Made by a program: the position numbers and the translations under genes. A stretch of DNA of 12,427 nt from an uncultured bacterium (GTDB lineage Bacteria > Bipolaricaulota > Bipolaricaulia > UBA7950 > UBA9294). Positions 5,516 to 12,427 of the stretch are shown here, one piece after another. The DNA lies in contig CAIOLV010000114.1 in NCBI GenBank assembly GCA_903859225.1, positions 1 through 12,427 on the forward strand, in the 5' to 3' direction. The notes under the pieces are model-generated. The model did no database searches. It saw only the letters and a list, made by a program, of their open reading frames with translations, and had not been told where the DNA came from. How positions within the stretch are numbered: position 1 is the first letter of the stretch; every line of letters begins with the position of its first letter.

Positions 5516-6552
5516 ATGTCGCGGATGTCGAGATACAGCGGCTTGGACGGAGGTTCGGCCCGCCGTAGCGGGAAGACCATCGTGTGGTAGTGGAGCACCG
5601 TCTGTGGGGTGAAGTTCGGCAGGTGAGCGAGGGGGTCGTCGCGGTACACGAACAGGGTCAGGATGTCGATTCCTTCATCATGCGCGTTGCGCCGGATCTG
5701 GCTGATGAGCGCCTTCAGGAGCCGGTGCCCACGCGGCCCGCTGCACACCGGGTCGAACAGCTGGAGGTAGCTGATCTGTTGGCCGACGATGGGGACGCGG
5801 GGCACGGGCAGCACGGTCGCGAGCGGATTCAGGAACCAGCCCAGGGCACGAAGAGAGAGCGGCATGTGGACCACGCGGCCGCGGTAGATGCCCGAAAGAT
5901 CCCAGGCGCTCACCTGGGCGGACGACCCCCCGATCTCGAGTCGGAAGATGCCCTTCAGATACCCGAGTTCGGCGCCGCGCTCGTAGGCGGCGGCGAAGTG
6001 AGCGGGTTTCAGCGAACGCTGCCCAACAGCGCGGTCGATGCGTGCAACCTCCTCGCCGAGAGCGTCGAGATGGTCGCTGAGCGGGACGGTCGGGCCACGG
6101 AGAGACGGAAGGGTCAAGATGTCGAAGGATGCCGCTTCCTGAGCGCCGAGCCGAGTGACCACGTTGAGCGAATCGTAGTTGTCGCACTTCACGTGGCCGT
6201 AGAGAAGCGCCGCGCCCGCCGCTAGGACCTCCTCGTGGACGGCCTGCCAAAGCCGAAGAAGCCCACGCTTCATGCTGCGTCGGTACGTCGCGTCGCCGCG
6301 AAGGTCATAGAAGTAGGCTACGCGGTCGCGGGCTCCATCGAGAAGCACGTCTTTTATCGCGTACGCCATGACGCCGACGACGCGGTCATTCTCGGTTGCG
6401 AGGAGGACTCGAGCCCGATCATGCATGCGCGAGCGGTAGAAGTAGTCGTCCCGATCGATGAGGATGGAGATGCCTGTCCCTTGGGGACTCTCGGCCTCCA
6501 GGTGCAAGAGCGCCTCGTTGTCGCCCGGCGTGGCTTCGCGAATGGAAAACAT
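5512..6552 (-). CDS. GNAT-like acetyltransferase, possibly two GNAT domains
   Basis: The product has 346 residues from the ATG at 6552. That start is preferred because AAGGA lies 6 bases upstream on the minus strand and the protein then starts with the GNAT-like FSIREATPGDNEALL. ATGs at 6570 and 6618 are in frame but lack a good ribosome binding site. Residues 1-150 follow the GNAT plan, with a strand pair around VLLATENDRVVGVMAYAI and the NYDSLNVVTRLGA segment near the domain end. The acetyl-CoA loop is atypical, with SMKRG in place of the usual glycine-rich QxxGxG. Residues 190-346 look like a second, diverged half. The substrate is unknown. It is the last gene of the mtaB-phoH unit, 105 bp after phoH; that gap shows no promoter or terminator. 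Its stop shares the bases CTAG with the facing regulator gene. Confidence 0.75.
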   Translation of the reverse strand: MFSIREATPGDNEALLHLEAESPQGTGISILIDRDDYFYRSRMHDRARVLLATENDRVVGVMAYAIKDVLLDGARDRVAYFYDLRGDATYRRSMKRGLLRLWQAVHEEVLAAGAALLYGHVKCDNYDSLNVVTRLGAQEAASFDILTLPSLRGPTVPLSDHLDALGEEVARIDRAVGQRSLKPAHFAAAYERGAELGYLKGIFRLEIGGSSAQVSAWDLSGIYRGRVVHMPLSLRALGWFLNPLATVLPVPRVPIVGQQISYLQLFDPVCSGPRGHRLLKALISQIRRNAHDEGIDILTLFVYRDDPLAHLPNFTPQTVLHYHTMVFPLRRAEPPSKPLYLDIRDI

Positions 6553-6657
6553 GCCCGTCCTTATCTCCATCGGGCTGCGGAAGGCTCGCCGTTCCGCGCC
6601 CGCGAACGATCTTCGCACCGACGCTCGATCGGCATCCTCACGAACTCAACGCGTCGT

Positions 6658-7626
6658 TCACGCGCTCGGCGACGGGGTCTCGTGCTGCTCATAGGCCTCA
6701 ATGATCCGCGCCACCAGCGGGTGGCGGACGACATCGGACTTGTCGAGATAGACAAAAGAGATCCCCTCGATGTTGCACAGCACGTTCTGGACGGAGATCA
6801 GTCCCGACACACGTCCCTCGAGATCCACCTGCGTGATGTCGCCGGTGATAATCGCCTTCGAATTGAACCCGAGGCGCGTCAGAAACATCTTCATCTGAGT
6901 CGACGTCGTGTTCTGCGCTTCATCGAGGAGGACGAAGCTGTTGTTGAGCGTGCGGCCCCGCATGAAGGCGAGAGGCGCCATCTCGATTCTCCCGTACTCG
7001 AGGAGCTTCTCGAACTCGCTCGATGGAATCATGTCGAACATCGCGTCGTACAGTGGGCGCAAGTAGGGACTGACCTTGGCCTGGATGTCCCCGGGCAGGA
7101 AGCCGAGCTCCTCGCCCGCTTCGACGGCCGGTCGGGTCAAGATGATGCGCTTCACCTTCTCGCGCTTGAGGTAGTCGATAGCCTGGGCCACGGCGAGGTA
7201 GGTCTTTCCTGTCCCTGCCGGCCCAATGGCAAACACGATGTCGCTGTCGCGGACCGCCTGGACATAGCGATGCTGCCCCACCGTTTTGGCGCGAATCTCC
7301 TCGCCCCAATGGGTGACGCGGACGACGTCGGACAAGACGGACTGGACGCCGACTCCCGCCTTGACCTGTTCGATGAGGTAGTGCACGTCTGACGCAGACG
7401 GGCAGTGATTCTTCTCGATCAAGGCGAGGAGCTTCTCGAACAGGGAGCGAACCCGCTCGACCTCGTCGGGCTCACCCTGGATGCGCACCGTCTCGCCGCG
7501 GGCGATGATCTTCGCCGCAAACGCCTTCTCGATTTCCTTCAGGTTGCGGTTGTACTGCCCGAACAAGGCGGCGGCCTCCGCGTCATCGCGGAACGTAATC
7601 TCAGCCTGCACAGTGTGCTCTGTCAT
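6658..7626 (-). CDS. phoH: PhoH-like ATPase (KH domain + PhoH domain)
   Basis: The product has 322 residues, the usual length for PhoH/YbeZ-type proteins. Residues 1-75 form the small N-terminal KH-like domain that precedes the ATPase in this family. The Walker A motif is GPAGTGKT (135-142), and the Walker B-like motif is LLDEAQNT (233-240). ILTRPAVEAGEELGFLPGD (162-180) and ITGDITQVDL are family signatures. PhoH-like proteins are cytoplasmic ATPases linked to RNA metabolism and ribosome maturation, often working with the endonuclease YbeY; no ybeY is seen in this window. The ATG at 7626 follows AAGGAG closely. The start lies inside mtaB, so the two genes overlap by 26 bp and are translationally close. 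The reading frame extends to 7758, but that part is out of keeping with the family. Confidence 0.96.
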   Translation of the reverse strand: MTEHTVQAEITFRDDAEAAALFGQYNRNLKEIEKAFAAKIIARGETVRIQGEPDEVERVRSLFEKLLALIEKNHCPSASDVHYLIEQVKAGVGVQSVLSDVVRVTHWGEEIRAKTVGQHRYVQAVRDSDIVFAIGPAGTGKTYLAVAQAIDYLKREKVKRIILTRPAVEAGEELGFLPGDIQAKVSPYLRPLYDAMFDMIPSSEFEKLLEYGRIEMAPLAFMRGRTLNNSFVLLDEAQNTTSTQMKMFLTRLGFNSKAIITGDITQVDLEGRVSGLISVQNVLCNIEGISFVYLDKSDVVRHPLVARIIEAYEQHETPSPSA

Positions 7627-8944
7627 GGACTCCTTCGAGTCCGTCCTCCGAGGCGGATGTGATGCGCACGCGACACAAGACACCGACGGAGACCGGCTCT
7701 TCGGATGTGAACGCCGCTTCGAGGTAGCCCGCCGTGTGGCCGTGAAATTGGCCCTCACGCTGCGTTTCGGTCAAGACATCTTCGGTCTTGCCCACGTGTG
7801 CGTCAAGAAGGCGCTGCCGCGAGGGGCGCCAGACGGAAGCGAGGCGGAGGGCGCGATCCCGCTTGGTCGATTCGGGGACGGCACCGGTGAGATCGGCCGC
7901 CTCCGTGCCCGGCCGGGGCGAGAAACGGAAGACGTGAAGGTTCGCGAACCCGACGTCCTCGATCATCCGACATGTGGCGGCGAACGCCGCCTCGTCCTCG
8001 CCAGGAAAGCCGACGATGACGTCCGCGCCGAGCGTGGCGTGGGGCAGTCGGTTACGAATGCGCGCCACCATGCCACGGTAGTCCGCGGCCGTGTAGGGAC
8101 GACGCATGGCGCGCAACACGGCATCGTCACCGCTCTGCAAGGGAACGTGAAAGTGGGGGCACAGGCGCGCATCGCCCGCGAACGCGTCGAGGAGGGCGTC
8201 GGTGACGCCCGTCACATTGATCGACGCGAGGCGCAGCCGCACGAGGCCTGGGAGGGCGAGCAACCTCTGCACCAACTCCGGGAGGCCGCCCTCCGGCGTC
8301 GAGTATTCGGCGAGGTTCACCCCCGTAAGGACGACCTCAGGAAATCCGGCGCCGATGAGGCGTCGCGCCTCGGCGACGGCCGCACGAACGCTCTTCGCGC
8401 GCGGCGTTCCGCGCAGCTGGACGGCTCGACAGTAGGTGCACGCTCCCGAGCAGCCGTCCTGGACTTTGAGGTAGACGCGGATGCGGCTGCTGGATCCAGC
8501 GGACGTCTCGTCATCGAGCGGCGGTAGTGGCGCAACAGGGAAGATTCCCCGCCGGCCCGCGAGAATCTGCGCGACCACCTCGGAGATCCGTGTCTTCCAG
8601 CCGTTTCCCGCGACGGCATCCGCGACGTCGAACGTTGACATTCCGCGGGCGACGGACTCCGCGAGGCACCCCGTAACGAGAACCACGGCGTTCGGAGAAG
8701 ACGCGCGAAGACGATGCACGGCCTGCCGGGCCTTCTTTTCCGCGAGTCCCGTAACGCTGCAGCCGTTCAGGATGTAGACGTCGGCCGCATGATCGACAAG
8801 CTCGCACGTCTCCGCGAGGTGCGTTCTCATCAATTCCGTCTCGTACTGGTTCACGCGGCACCCGAAAGTGAGGATCGCAACCCTCGGCCTGGTCACTCCG
8901 GCCGCCCCATTGCCGGGACCGTGAGACGCCACGCTCTGCCGCAT
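7601..8944 (-). CDS. mtaB: MtaB-type tRNA methylthiotransferase (radical SAM)
   Basis: The product has 447 residues. The N-terminal UPF0004 domain carries its three cluster cysteines: C29 (TFGCRVNQYE), C62 (NGCSVTG) and C93 (TGCLAES). The radical SAM motif CxxxCxxC is C165, C169 and C172 (DGCSGACTYC). FHVPLQSGDD, RPYTAADY and GADVIVGFPGE are typical of the family, and the last 60 residues fit a TRAM RNA-binding domain. MtaB converts t6A37 to ms2t6A37 in tRNAs reading ANN codons. Assignment over MiaB rests on the FGCRVNQYE motif and overall pattern. The ATG at 8944 has no close ribosome binding site. GTG at 8896, preceded by a GGGGCGG stretch, would give a 431-residue protein with a more usual N-terminus and is a real alternative. 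It leads the mtaB-phoH-acetyltransferase unit. Confidence 0.93.
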   Translation of the reverse strand: MRQSVASHGPGNGAAGVTRPRVAILTFGCRVNQYETELMRTHLAETCELVDHAADVYILNGCSVTGLAEKKARQAVHRLRASSPNAVVLVTGCLAESVARGMSTFDVADAVAGNGWKTRISEVVAQILAGRRGIFPVAPLPPLDDETSAGSSSRIRVYLKVQDGCSGACTYCRAVQLRGTPRAKSVRAAVAEARRLIGAGFPEVVLTGVNLAEYSTPEGGLPELVQRLLALPGLVRLRLASINVTGVTDALLDAFAGDARLCPHFHVPLQSGDDAVLRAMRRPYTAADYRGMVARIRNRLPHATLGADVIVGFPGEDEAAFAATCRMIEDVGFANLHVFRFSPRPGTEAADLTGAVPESTKRDRALRLASVWRPSRQRLLDAHVGKTEDVLTETQREGQFHGHTAGYLEAAFTSEEPVSVGVLCRVRITSASEDGLEGVHDRAHCAG

Positions 8945-8977
8945 GTGGTCAGACCGCAGTTCCTGCCCATGATGGCA

Positions 8978-9005
8978 AGCATACCGGGAGGGGCCGGCCT
9001 GTCAA
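8978..9005 (-). promoter_or_regulatory. Promoter of the mtaB-phoH unit
   Basis: On the minus strand TTGACA (9005-9000), a perfect -35 box, is followed after 16 bp by TATGCT (8983-8978), a 4/6 match to the -10 box. Transcription would start near 8971, ahead of the ATG at 8944. It lies back to back with the promoter of the LCP gene. Confidence 0.65.
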
Positions 9006-9041
9006 TGTGCGTACAGAAGCGGGATAGGAAGGCGAAGCGAG

Positions 9042-9070
9042 TTGACAAGGGGGCCATTGTTGTGATAGGG
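9042..9070 (+). promoter_or_regulatory. Promoter of the LCP/rsfS unit
   Basis: TTGACA at 9042-9047 is a perfect -35 box. A weak -10 lies in TGTGATAGGG (9061-9070), for example GATAGG after 16 bp with TG two bases ahead (extended -10). The ATG at 9091 follows a run of G at 9079-9084 that can serve as ribosome binding site. The 36 bp between this -35 box and that of mtaB leave room for a shared regulator, but no symmetric operator is evident. Confidence 0.55.
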
Positions 9071-9090
9071 TCGAACTCGGGGGGAACACC

Positions 9091-10236
9091 ATGAGGGGAA
9101 ACCCGGTCCGCAAGACCATTCTCTCCGGGGCGGCCGGAGCCGTCTTGTGCGCGGCGGCACTTCTTGTCTTTGTCTTCGCTGCCACGCAGGATCGCGCGGA
9201 TTGGCCAGCGGACGGCATGGGAACTCTCTTGTGGGTCCTCGAGGGGCAGACGGCGGACGGGGTTGGAACGAAGGCCATGGGCATCATTCGCCTCGCGCCC
9301 ACGGGGGATGCGGTGGTTTCCATTCCCACCGACATCTCCGTCAAGGGGCGGGACGGCCGTCTCGTCGAACTCGGGGATCTGGGTGAAGAAGACGGGTGGA
9401 AGACCTGTTGCGACGCGGTCAGCCTCCTGCTTGGTGTGGACGTCGCGGGGTACGTTGTCCTTGCCTCGGACGAGGTGGTCTCTTTCTGCGACGCCCTAGG
9501 TCCGGTCAACCTCGACGTTCCTGCGCCGGTGGCGGCTCGTCGGACGGCGAAGGACGGCGCGTCCGTGGAAATCGGCCGCGGCACGCAGCAACTCTCTGGA
9601 GCCGATGTCCTCGCGTACATTGAGGGAACATCGGAGGAGCCGGCCGTGGAGCGTCAGGAGCGGGCGCTGCGCGGGATCCTCGCTGCGGCGACCGCCGCGG
9701 GTCCTGCCGGAAAGCTGGCGTTGCGCGTCCGCTCGAATCTCGATGGGGGCCGACTGCTCACGGTGGGGGAAACGCTGTCCCGCGCGGATGCGCCGCTGAA
9801 AGTACAGGAGATCCCGTCCACGGTCATGGTGCGAGACGGCGTCGCGCGGCGAGTGGCGATGGTGGTCGAGACGGAGAAGCTCGTGGCGTCCGCCGTGCGA
9901 GCGAAGGCGACGCTCACTTCGGACGACATCTCCGTCGCGGTCTTCAACGGCAGTGGTGCACGCTTGGCCGCGACGCGGGCGGCCGAATACCTCCAAGCGC
10001 GCGGATTCCGCGTGCCGAGGATCGGCAACGCGGACGCGTTTACCTACTCGACGACGACCATCGTGCGCTTGACGGAAGAGGCGAAGGCGTGGATCCTTCG
10101 AGATACGCTGCCCGGCGCGGCAAAGATCACGACCAAAGAGGAATTCGGGGCGCACTATGAGTCACTGCGGCCTATGATCCCGTTGGGAACGGATCTTGTG
10201 CTCGTCGTCGGCGCGGGAATGGAGTTCAGCGAATGA
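9091..10236 (+). CDS. Membrane-anchored LCP (LytR-CpsA-Psr)-like protein with LytR_C domain
   Basis: The product has 381 residues. A short basic N-terminus (R2, R7, K8) precedes one membrane helix (about 9-31), so the rest faces outside. Residues 40-230 follow the LCP layout: a VVSIPTDI segment (75-82), the LGVDVAGYVVLASDEVVSFCDALGPV region, an LSGADVLAYI segment and ERQERAL (187-193). Residues 280-375 match the LytR C-terminal domain, starting ISVAVFNGSG and ending GTDLVLVVGAG. LCP enzymes move polymers from undecaprenyl carriers to the cell wall. Key LCP residues look altered: the arginine of the usual IPRD is T80 and the R-x-R after the L-x-G-x-x-A-L-x-Y motif is absent. Transferase activity is therefore doubtful. 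It overlaps rsfS by 4 bp (ATGA). Confidence 0.82.
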   Translation: MRGNPVRKTILSGAAGAVLCAAALLVFVFAATQDRADWPADGMGTLLWVLEGQTADGVGTKAMGIIRLAPTGDAVVSIPTDISVKGRDGRLVELGDLGEEDGWKTCCDAVSLLLGVDVAGYVVLASDEVVSFCDALGPVNLDVPAPVAARRTAKDGASVEIGRGTQQLSGADVLAYIEGTSEEPAVERQERALRGILAAATAAGPAGKLALRVRSNLDGGRLLTVGETLSRADAPLKVQEIPSTVMVRDGVARRVAMVVETEKLVASAVRAKATLTSDDISVAVFNGSGARLAATRAAEYLQARGFRVPRIGNADAFTYSTTTIVRLTEEAKAWILRDTLPGAAKITTKEEFGAHYESLRPMIPLGTDLVLVVGAGMEFSE

Positions 10237-10616
10237 ATGTGCAGCCTCTGCTGGAGCGCGCGGCGAAGATCATCGAGGAGAAGAAGGGTGAGGGCATCGT
10301 GGCCATCGACCTCAGCGATGTCTCGATTCCGACAAGCTACTTCCTCATTGCCGAGGCCGACAACCCCGTGCACGCCAAGGCCATTGTCTCCGCTCTTCGC
10401 GAGACGCTGCCCGAACGGCCGTACCACACGGAGGGCCTATCCGAGCGGCGATGGATCGTGCTCGACTACGGCGACGTGGTGATCCACATCTTCGACCGCG
10501 AGGCTCGCGGGTTCTACGACATCGAATCCCTGTGGGCGGACCACATCATGCCCCTGGCGGTTGAGCCCGCCGGCGACCACGCCGAGACGCTCGGCGGCGC
10601 GGCTGGCGAGCCCTAG
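10233..10616 (+). CDS. rsfS: Ribosomal silencing factor RsfS
   Basis: The product has 127 residues, a usual length. The diagnostic segments are present: RRWIVLDYGDVVIHIFDRE (72-90) and ARGFYDIESLWAD (91-103), along with IPTSYFLIA near 32-40. RsfS binds ribosomal protein L14 on the large subunit and blocks subunit joining, which lowers translation in stationary phase or starvation. The ATG overlaps the stop of the LCP gene as ATGA, so translation is coupled. The last 20 residues are a poorly conserved Gly/Ala-rich tail. In many bacteria rsfS sits near nadD and sometimes near lytR-type genes; here nadD is absent from the window. Its stop shares CTAG with the facing helicase gene. Confidence 0.96.
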   Translation: MNVQPLLERAAKIIEEKKGEGIVAIDLSDVSIPTSYFLIAEADNPVHAKAIVSALRETLPERPYHTEGLSERRWIVLDYGDVVIHIFDREARGFYDIESLWADHIMPLAVEPAGDHAETLGGAAGEP

Positions 10617-12427
10617 TCGGATCGGCGGCTCGGGCAAATCGCCGCGTACGCGCAGTAGCGGCACGCCTGGTACGTCGGTTCTCCGGGGAAGACACCCGCG
10701 CGAATCCCTGCCGCCACCTCGTCGATCTCGGCCTGTGCGCGCTCGACCGACCGCCCGGTGGGTCCCGCGCGCCCGACAACGACGAAGGGCGTCAGGAATC
10801 TCAGCTCGACCGAGGCGGGCAGGCTGCCGAACAGGCGCTCGTAGGCGAGGGAATAGATCGCCAACTGCCGGCTCTCCTTGGCCCGGGCGTCCGCGTCCGC
10901 CTGCGTCAACGGCGAGGCGGTCTTGTAGTCGATCAGTCGACCGCCGCTCTCCAGGAGGTCGATGCGGTCGAAAGCGCCAACGAGGCGAATGCTGCCGTCG
11001 ACAAGGGAGAAGCGGCGCTCGACGTACGCCGGGGTGACGTTCTCTTCCTCTTCGAATGTGTGGAAAGCCCTCAGTGCCTCCACCCCCTCTTGCAGCCGCA
11101 GCTCCTCGTGCTGGCGCGTGAGGAATCCCTCGGAGACCCAATGGTTTCGAAACACCTCGTGGAGGCTGGCGAGCGGGGTCGAGCGTCCGGCGCTGCGATT
11201 CAGGTTGTAGAGGCGTATCGCTTGATGCACGGCGTTCCCGTAGATGAGCGCGTGGTGCGGGCGAACTGGGACACCGAGCACGTGAGCGTAGCGGTACTTG
11301 AGCGGGCACGTGAGGTAGTCGTCGACTTGGCGGAAGCTGAGAGAGAGGACCTCGCCGCCGGAGTCGGTGAGCGCCGCCTCGACGGGCTCGTCGTTCGCCG
11401 ATTCCGTCTCGCTCGCGCGCCGATGGCGCAGGACCGGGGCGAGAGGGTCGCCCTGCGCCAGGCGCAATTCGCTCGCGTCGAGGTCGAGCGCTTCCGACAC
11501 AAAGAGACTCGGCTTACGGGCGCGCTTCCCTCCCACGTCTTGGGAGCTCGTGAAGTAGACGTCCTCCCGAGCGCGCGTCATGCCGACGTAGAACAGCCGC
11601 CGCTCCTCCTGGCGGTGGAAGTCACCGCCCGTCGTGAGATCTTTCACGAGCGCATCGGGAAGCGGGAGCGGGTCGTGACGATCCGGCGAGGGAAAGCGGC
11701 CGGAGACGAGATCAACGAGGAATACCACCGGGAACTCAAGCCCTTTGGCCTGATGGATGGTCATCACAGACACGGCGTCCGACTCGAGCGACGCGTCTCC
11801 GACGGGCGGGTTGTCGCCGGCCTCGATCAGCGCGTCGAGGTAGTCGACGAACCAGGCGGCGCGGTCATAGCGAGCAACGGCGCCGAAACGTTCGATGATC
11901 GAGAAGAGCCTCGCCAGGTTCTGCACGCGCAACGCGTCGGCGGGGCTCGAGGAATTGGAGAGCCGTTCGATCGTTCCGGTTTGGGTCGACAGGAATTGGT
12001 ACAGAACCTCTCCTGTGCGCTCTCGTGTCGAGAGGGCGATCATCGCGGTGAGATCCCCGCAGAGGCGGGCGATGACCTCGTCGTCGGCGTCACTCGCCTC
12101 GAACGGCGACGGGACGCCGCGCGTCGAACGAAAGAGGTCGAGCAATGATTGATGCTGTCGGCGCGCCAACGCAGCCGCCCTAGCCAGGACCTCGGAGTCC
12201 AGGGAGTAGAGAAACGAGCTCGCGAGGTAGTGGACCGAGAGATCGTCGTAGGGATCGGCGAGCACGCGCAGGAAGGCGATCACCGCTCGGATTTCCTCCT
12301 GATCGTATAACCCGCGGCTCCCCGAGAAGCGCCACGGGATGCGAAGCATGTTGAGAGCGCGCAGGAATCCGGCGGCTCCGGCATTCGAGCGGACCAGGAT
12401 GGCGAACTCCGAGTACCGCCGCGTCTC
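10613..12427 (-). CDS. UvrD/Rep-type helicase fused to Fe-S RecB-family nuclease, 5'-truncated by window edge
   Basis: The frame is open to the window end, so the N-terminal half with Walker A is outside; 604 residues are visible. Helicase motif IV appears as FAILVRSNAG (8-17), motif V as TIHQAKGLEFPVVFL (223-237) and motif VI as LFYVGMTRARE (278-288). The C-terminal nuclease has GNAVH (397-401), the catalytic D487 in GAFDRID and DYKT (500-503) with the catalytic lysine, then RQLAIYSLAY. One cysteine before the nuclease (C374, TCPLKYRY) and three after it (C589, C592, C598 in CRYCAYAAIC) form the iron-sulfur staple known from AddB, AdnA/AdnB and Cas4. It should unwind and resect DNA double-strand ends for recombination. 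Carrying the SF1 motor and Fe-S nuclease together resembles AdnA/AdnB more than AddA or RecB. A partner subunit may lie upstream. Confidence 0.92.
   Translation of the reverse strand, partial: ETRRYSEFAILVRSNAGAAGFLRALNMLRIPWRFSGSRGLYDQEEIRAVIAFLRVLADPYDDLSVHYLASSFLYSLDSEVLARAAALARRQHQSLLDLFRSTRGVPSPFEASDADDEVIARLCGDLTAMIALSTRERTGEVLYQFLSTQTGTIERLSNSSSPADALRVQNLARLFSIIERFGAVARYDRAAWFVDYLDALIEAGDNPPVGDASLESDAVSVMTIHQAKGLEFPVVFLVDLVSGRFPSPDRHDPLPLPDALVKDLTTGGDFHRQEERRLFYVGMTRAREDVYFTSSQDVGGKRARKPSLFVSEALDLDASELRLAQGDPLAPVLRHRRASETESANDEPVEAALTDSGGEVLSLSFRQVDDYLTCPLKYRYAHVLGVPVRPHHALIYGNAVHQAIRLYNLNRSAGRSTPLASLHEVFRNHWVSEGFLTRQHEELRLQEGVEALRAFHTFEEEENVTPAYVERRFSLVDGSIRLVGAFDRIDLLESGGRLIDYKTASPLTQADADARAKESRQLAIYSLAYERLFGSLPASVELRFLTPFVVVGRAGPTGRSVERAQAEIDEVAAGIRAGVFPGEPTYQACRYCAYAAICPSRRSD

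Noticed and set aside
6235..7392. Long plus-strand open frame opposite phoH and the acetyltransferase gene
   Set aside because: It is the antisense shadow of two well-supported genes in G+C-rich DNA; the translation has no recognisable motif and no ribosome binding site.
7481..8527. Plus-strand open frame of about 350 codons opposite mtaB and phoH
   Set aside because: It is a shadow frame across two conserved genes, with composition typical of antisense of G+C-rich codons.
11060..12148. Long plus-strand open frame opposite the helicase-nuclease gene
   Set aside because: The minus strand carries clear helicase and nuclease motifs through the same stretch; the plus-strand product is Arg/Glu/Val-rich without family features.
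1..12427. Mobile element, CRISPR array, phage or defence island
   Set aside because: No transposase, integrase, direct-repeat array, att-like repeat next to the tRNA, or abrupt change of base composition was seen. The tRNA is followed directly by a housekeeping operon.

Overview
The window is a gene-dense, high-G+C piece of a bacterial chromosome. It carries housekeeping genes of translation, RNA metabolism, cell division and DNA repair. I see no insertion sequence, CRISPR array, phage gene or integration site. Bacterial identity is clear from rpmF (L32), ftsZ, rsfS, dtd, mtaB and phoH. The lineage cannot be fixed from the sequence. ftsZ lies outside any cell-wall/division (dcw) cluster and several proteins are divergent (long FtsZ N-terminus, degenerate receiver, degenerate LCP domain). 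This makes a poorly sampled or uncultured lineage plausible, but that is inference.

Layout. (1) 1-1034, minus: 5' part of a TldD/PmbA metalloprotease gene. It diverges from a nitroreductase-family gene (1183-1977, plus) across a 148-bp gap holding a perfect 9-bp inverted repeat. (2) 1974-3399, plus: a strong-looking promoter overlaps the nitroreductase stop codon and drives a CAT-anticodon tRNA. Four bases after the tRNA begins an RNase H-like gene, then dtd (D-aminoacyl-tRNA deacylase) and rpmF, ending in two tandem near-identical terminators. (3) 3420-5515, plus: a new promoter, then ftsZ and an OmpR-type transcription factor with a degenerate receiver domain, 7 bp apart. (4) 5512-8944, minus: an operon read mtaB, phoH, acetyltransferase-like gene. 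(5) 9091-10616, plus: an LCP/LytR_C membrane protein translationally coupled to rsfS, diverging from mtaB across facing promoters. (6) 10613-12427, minus: the 3' part of a UvrD-type helicase fused to an Fe-S RecB-type nuclease, running off the window.

Much of the content concerns translation: a tRNA, tRNA proofreading (Dtd), tRNA modification (MtaB), L32, RsfS and PhoH. The most unusual object is the ftsZ unit. The FtsZ has a complete GTPase and a complete C-terminal peptide, but also about 100 extra N-terminal residues that look like a small folded domain, possibly of DnaA domain I type. It is co-directional with a regulator that has lost its phosphorylation pocket. Other points are a tRNA/mRNA junction where the only apparent Shine-Dalgarno lies inside the tRNA, and two convergent gene pairs that each end on a shared CTAG. 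All gaps between genes are shorter than 160 bp.
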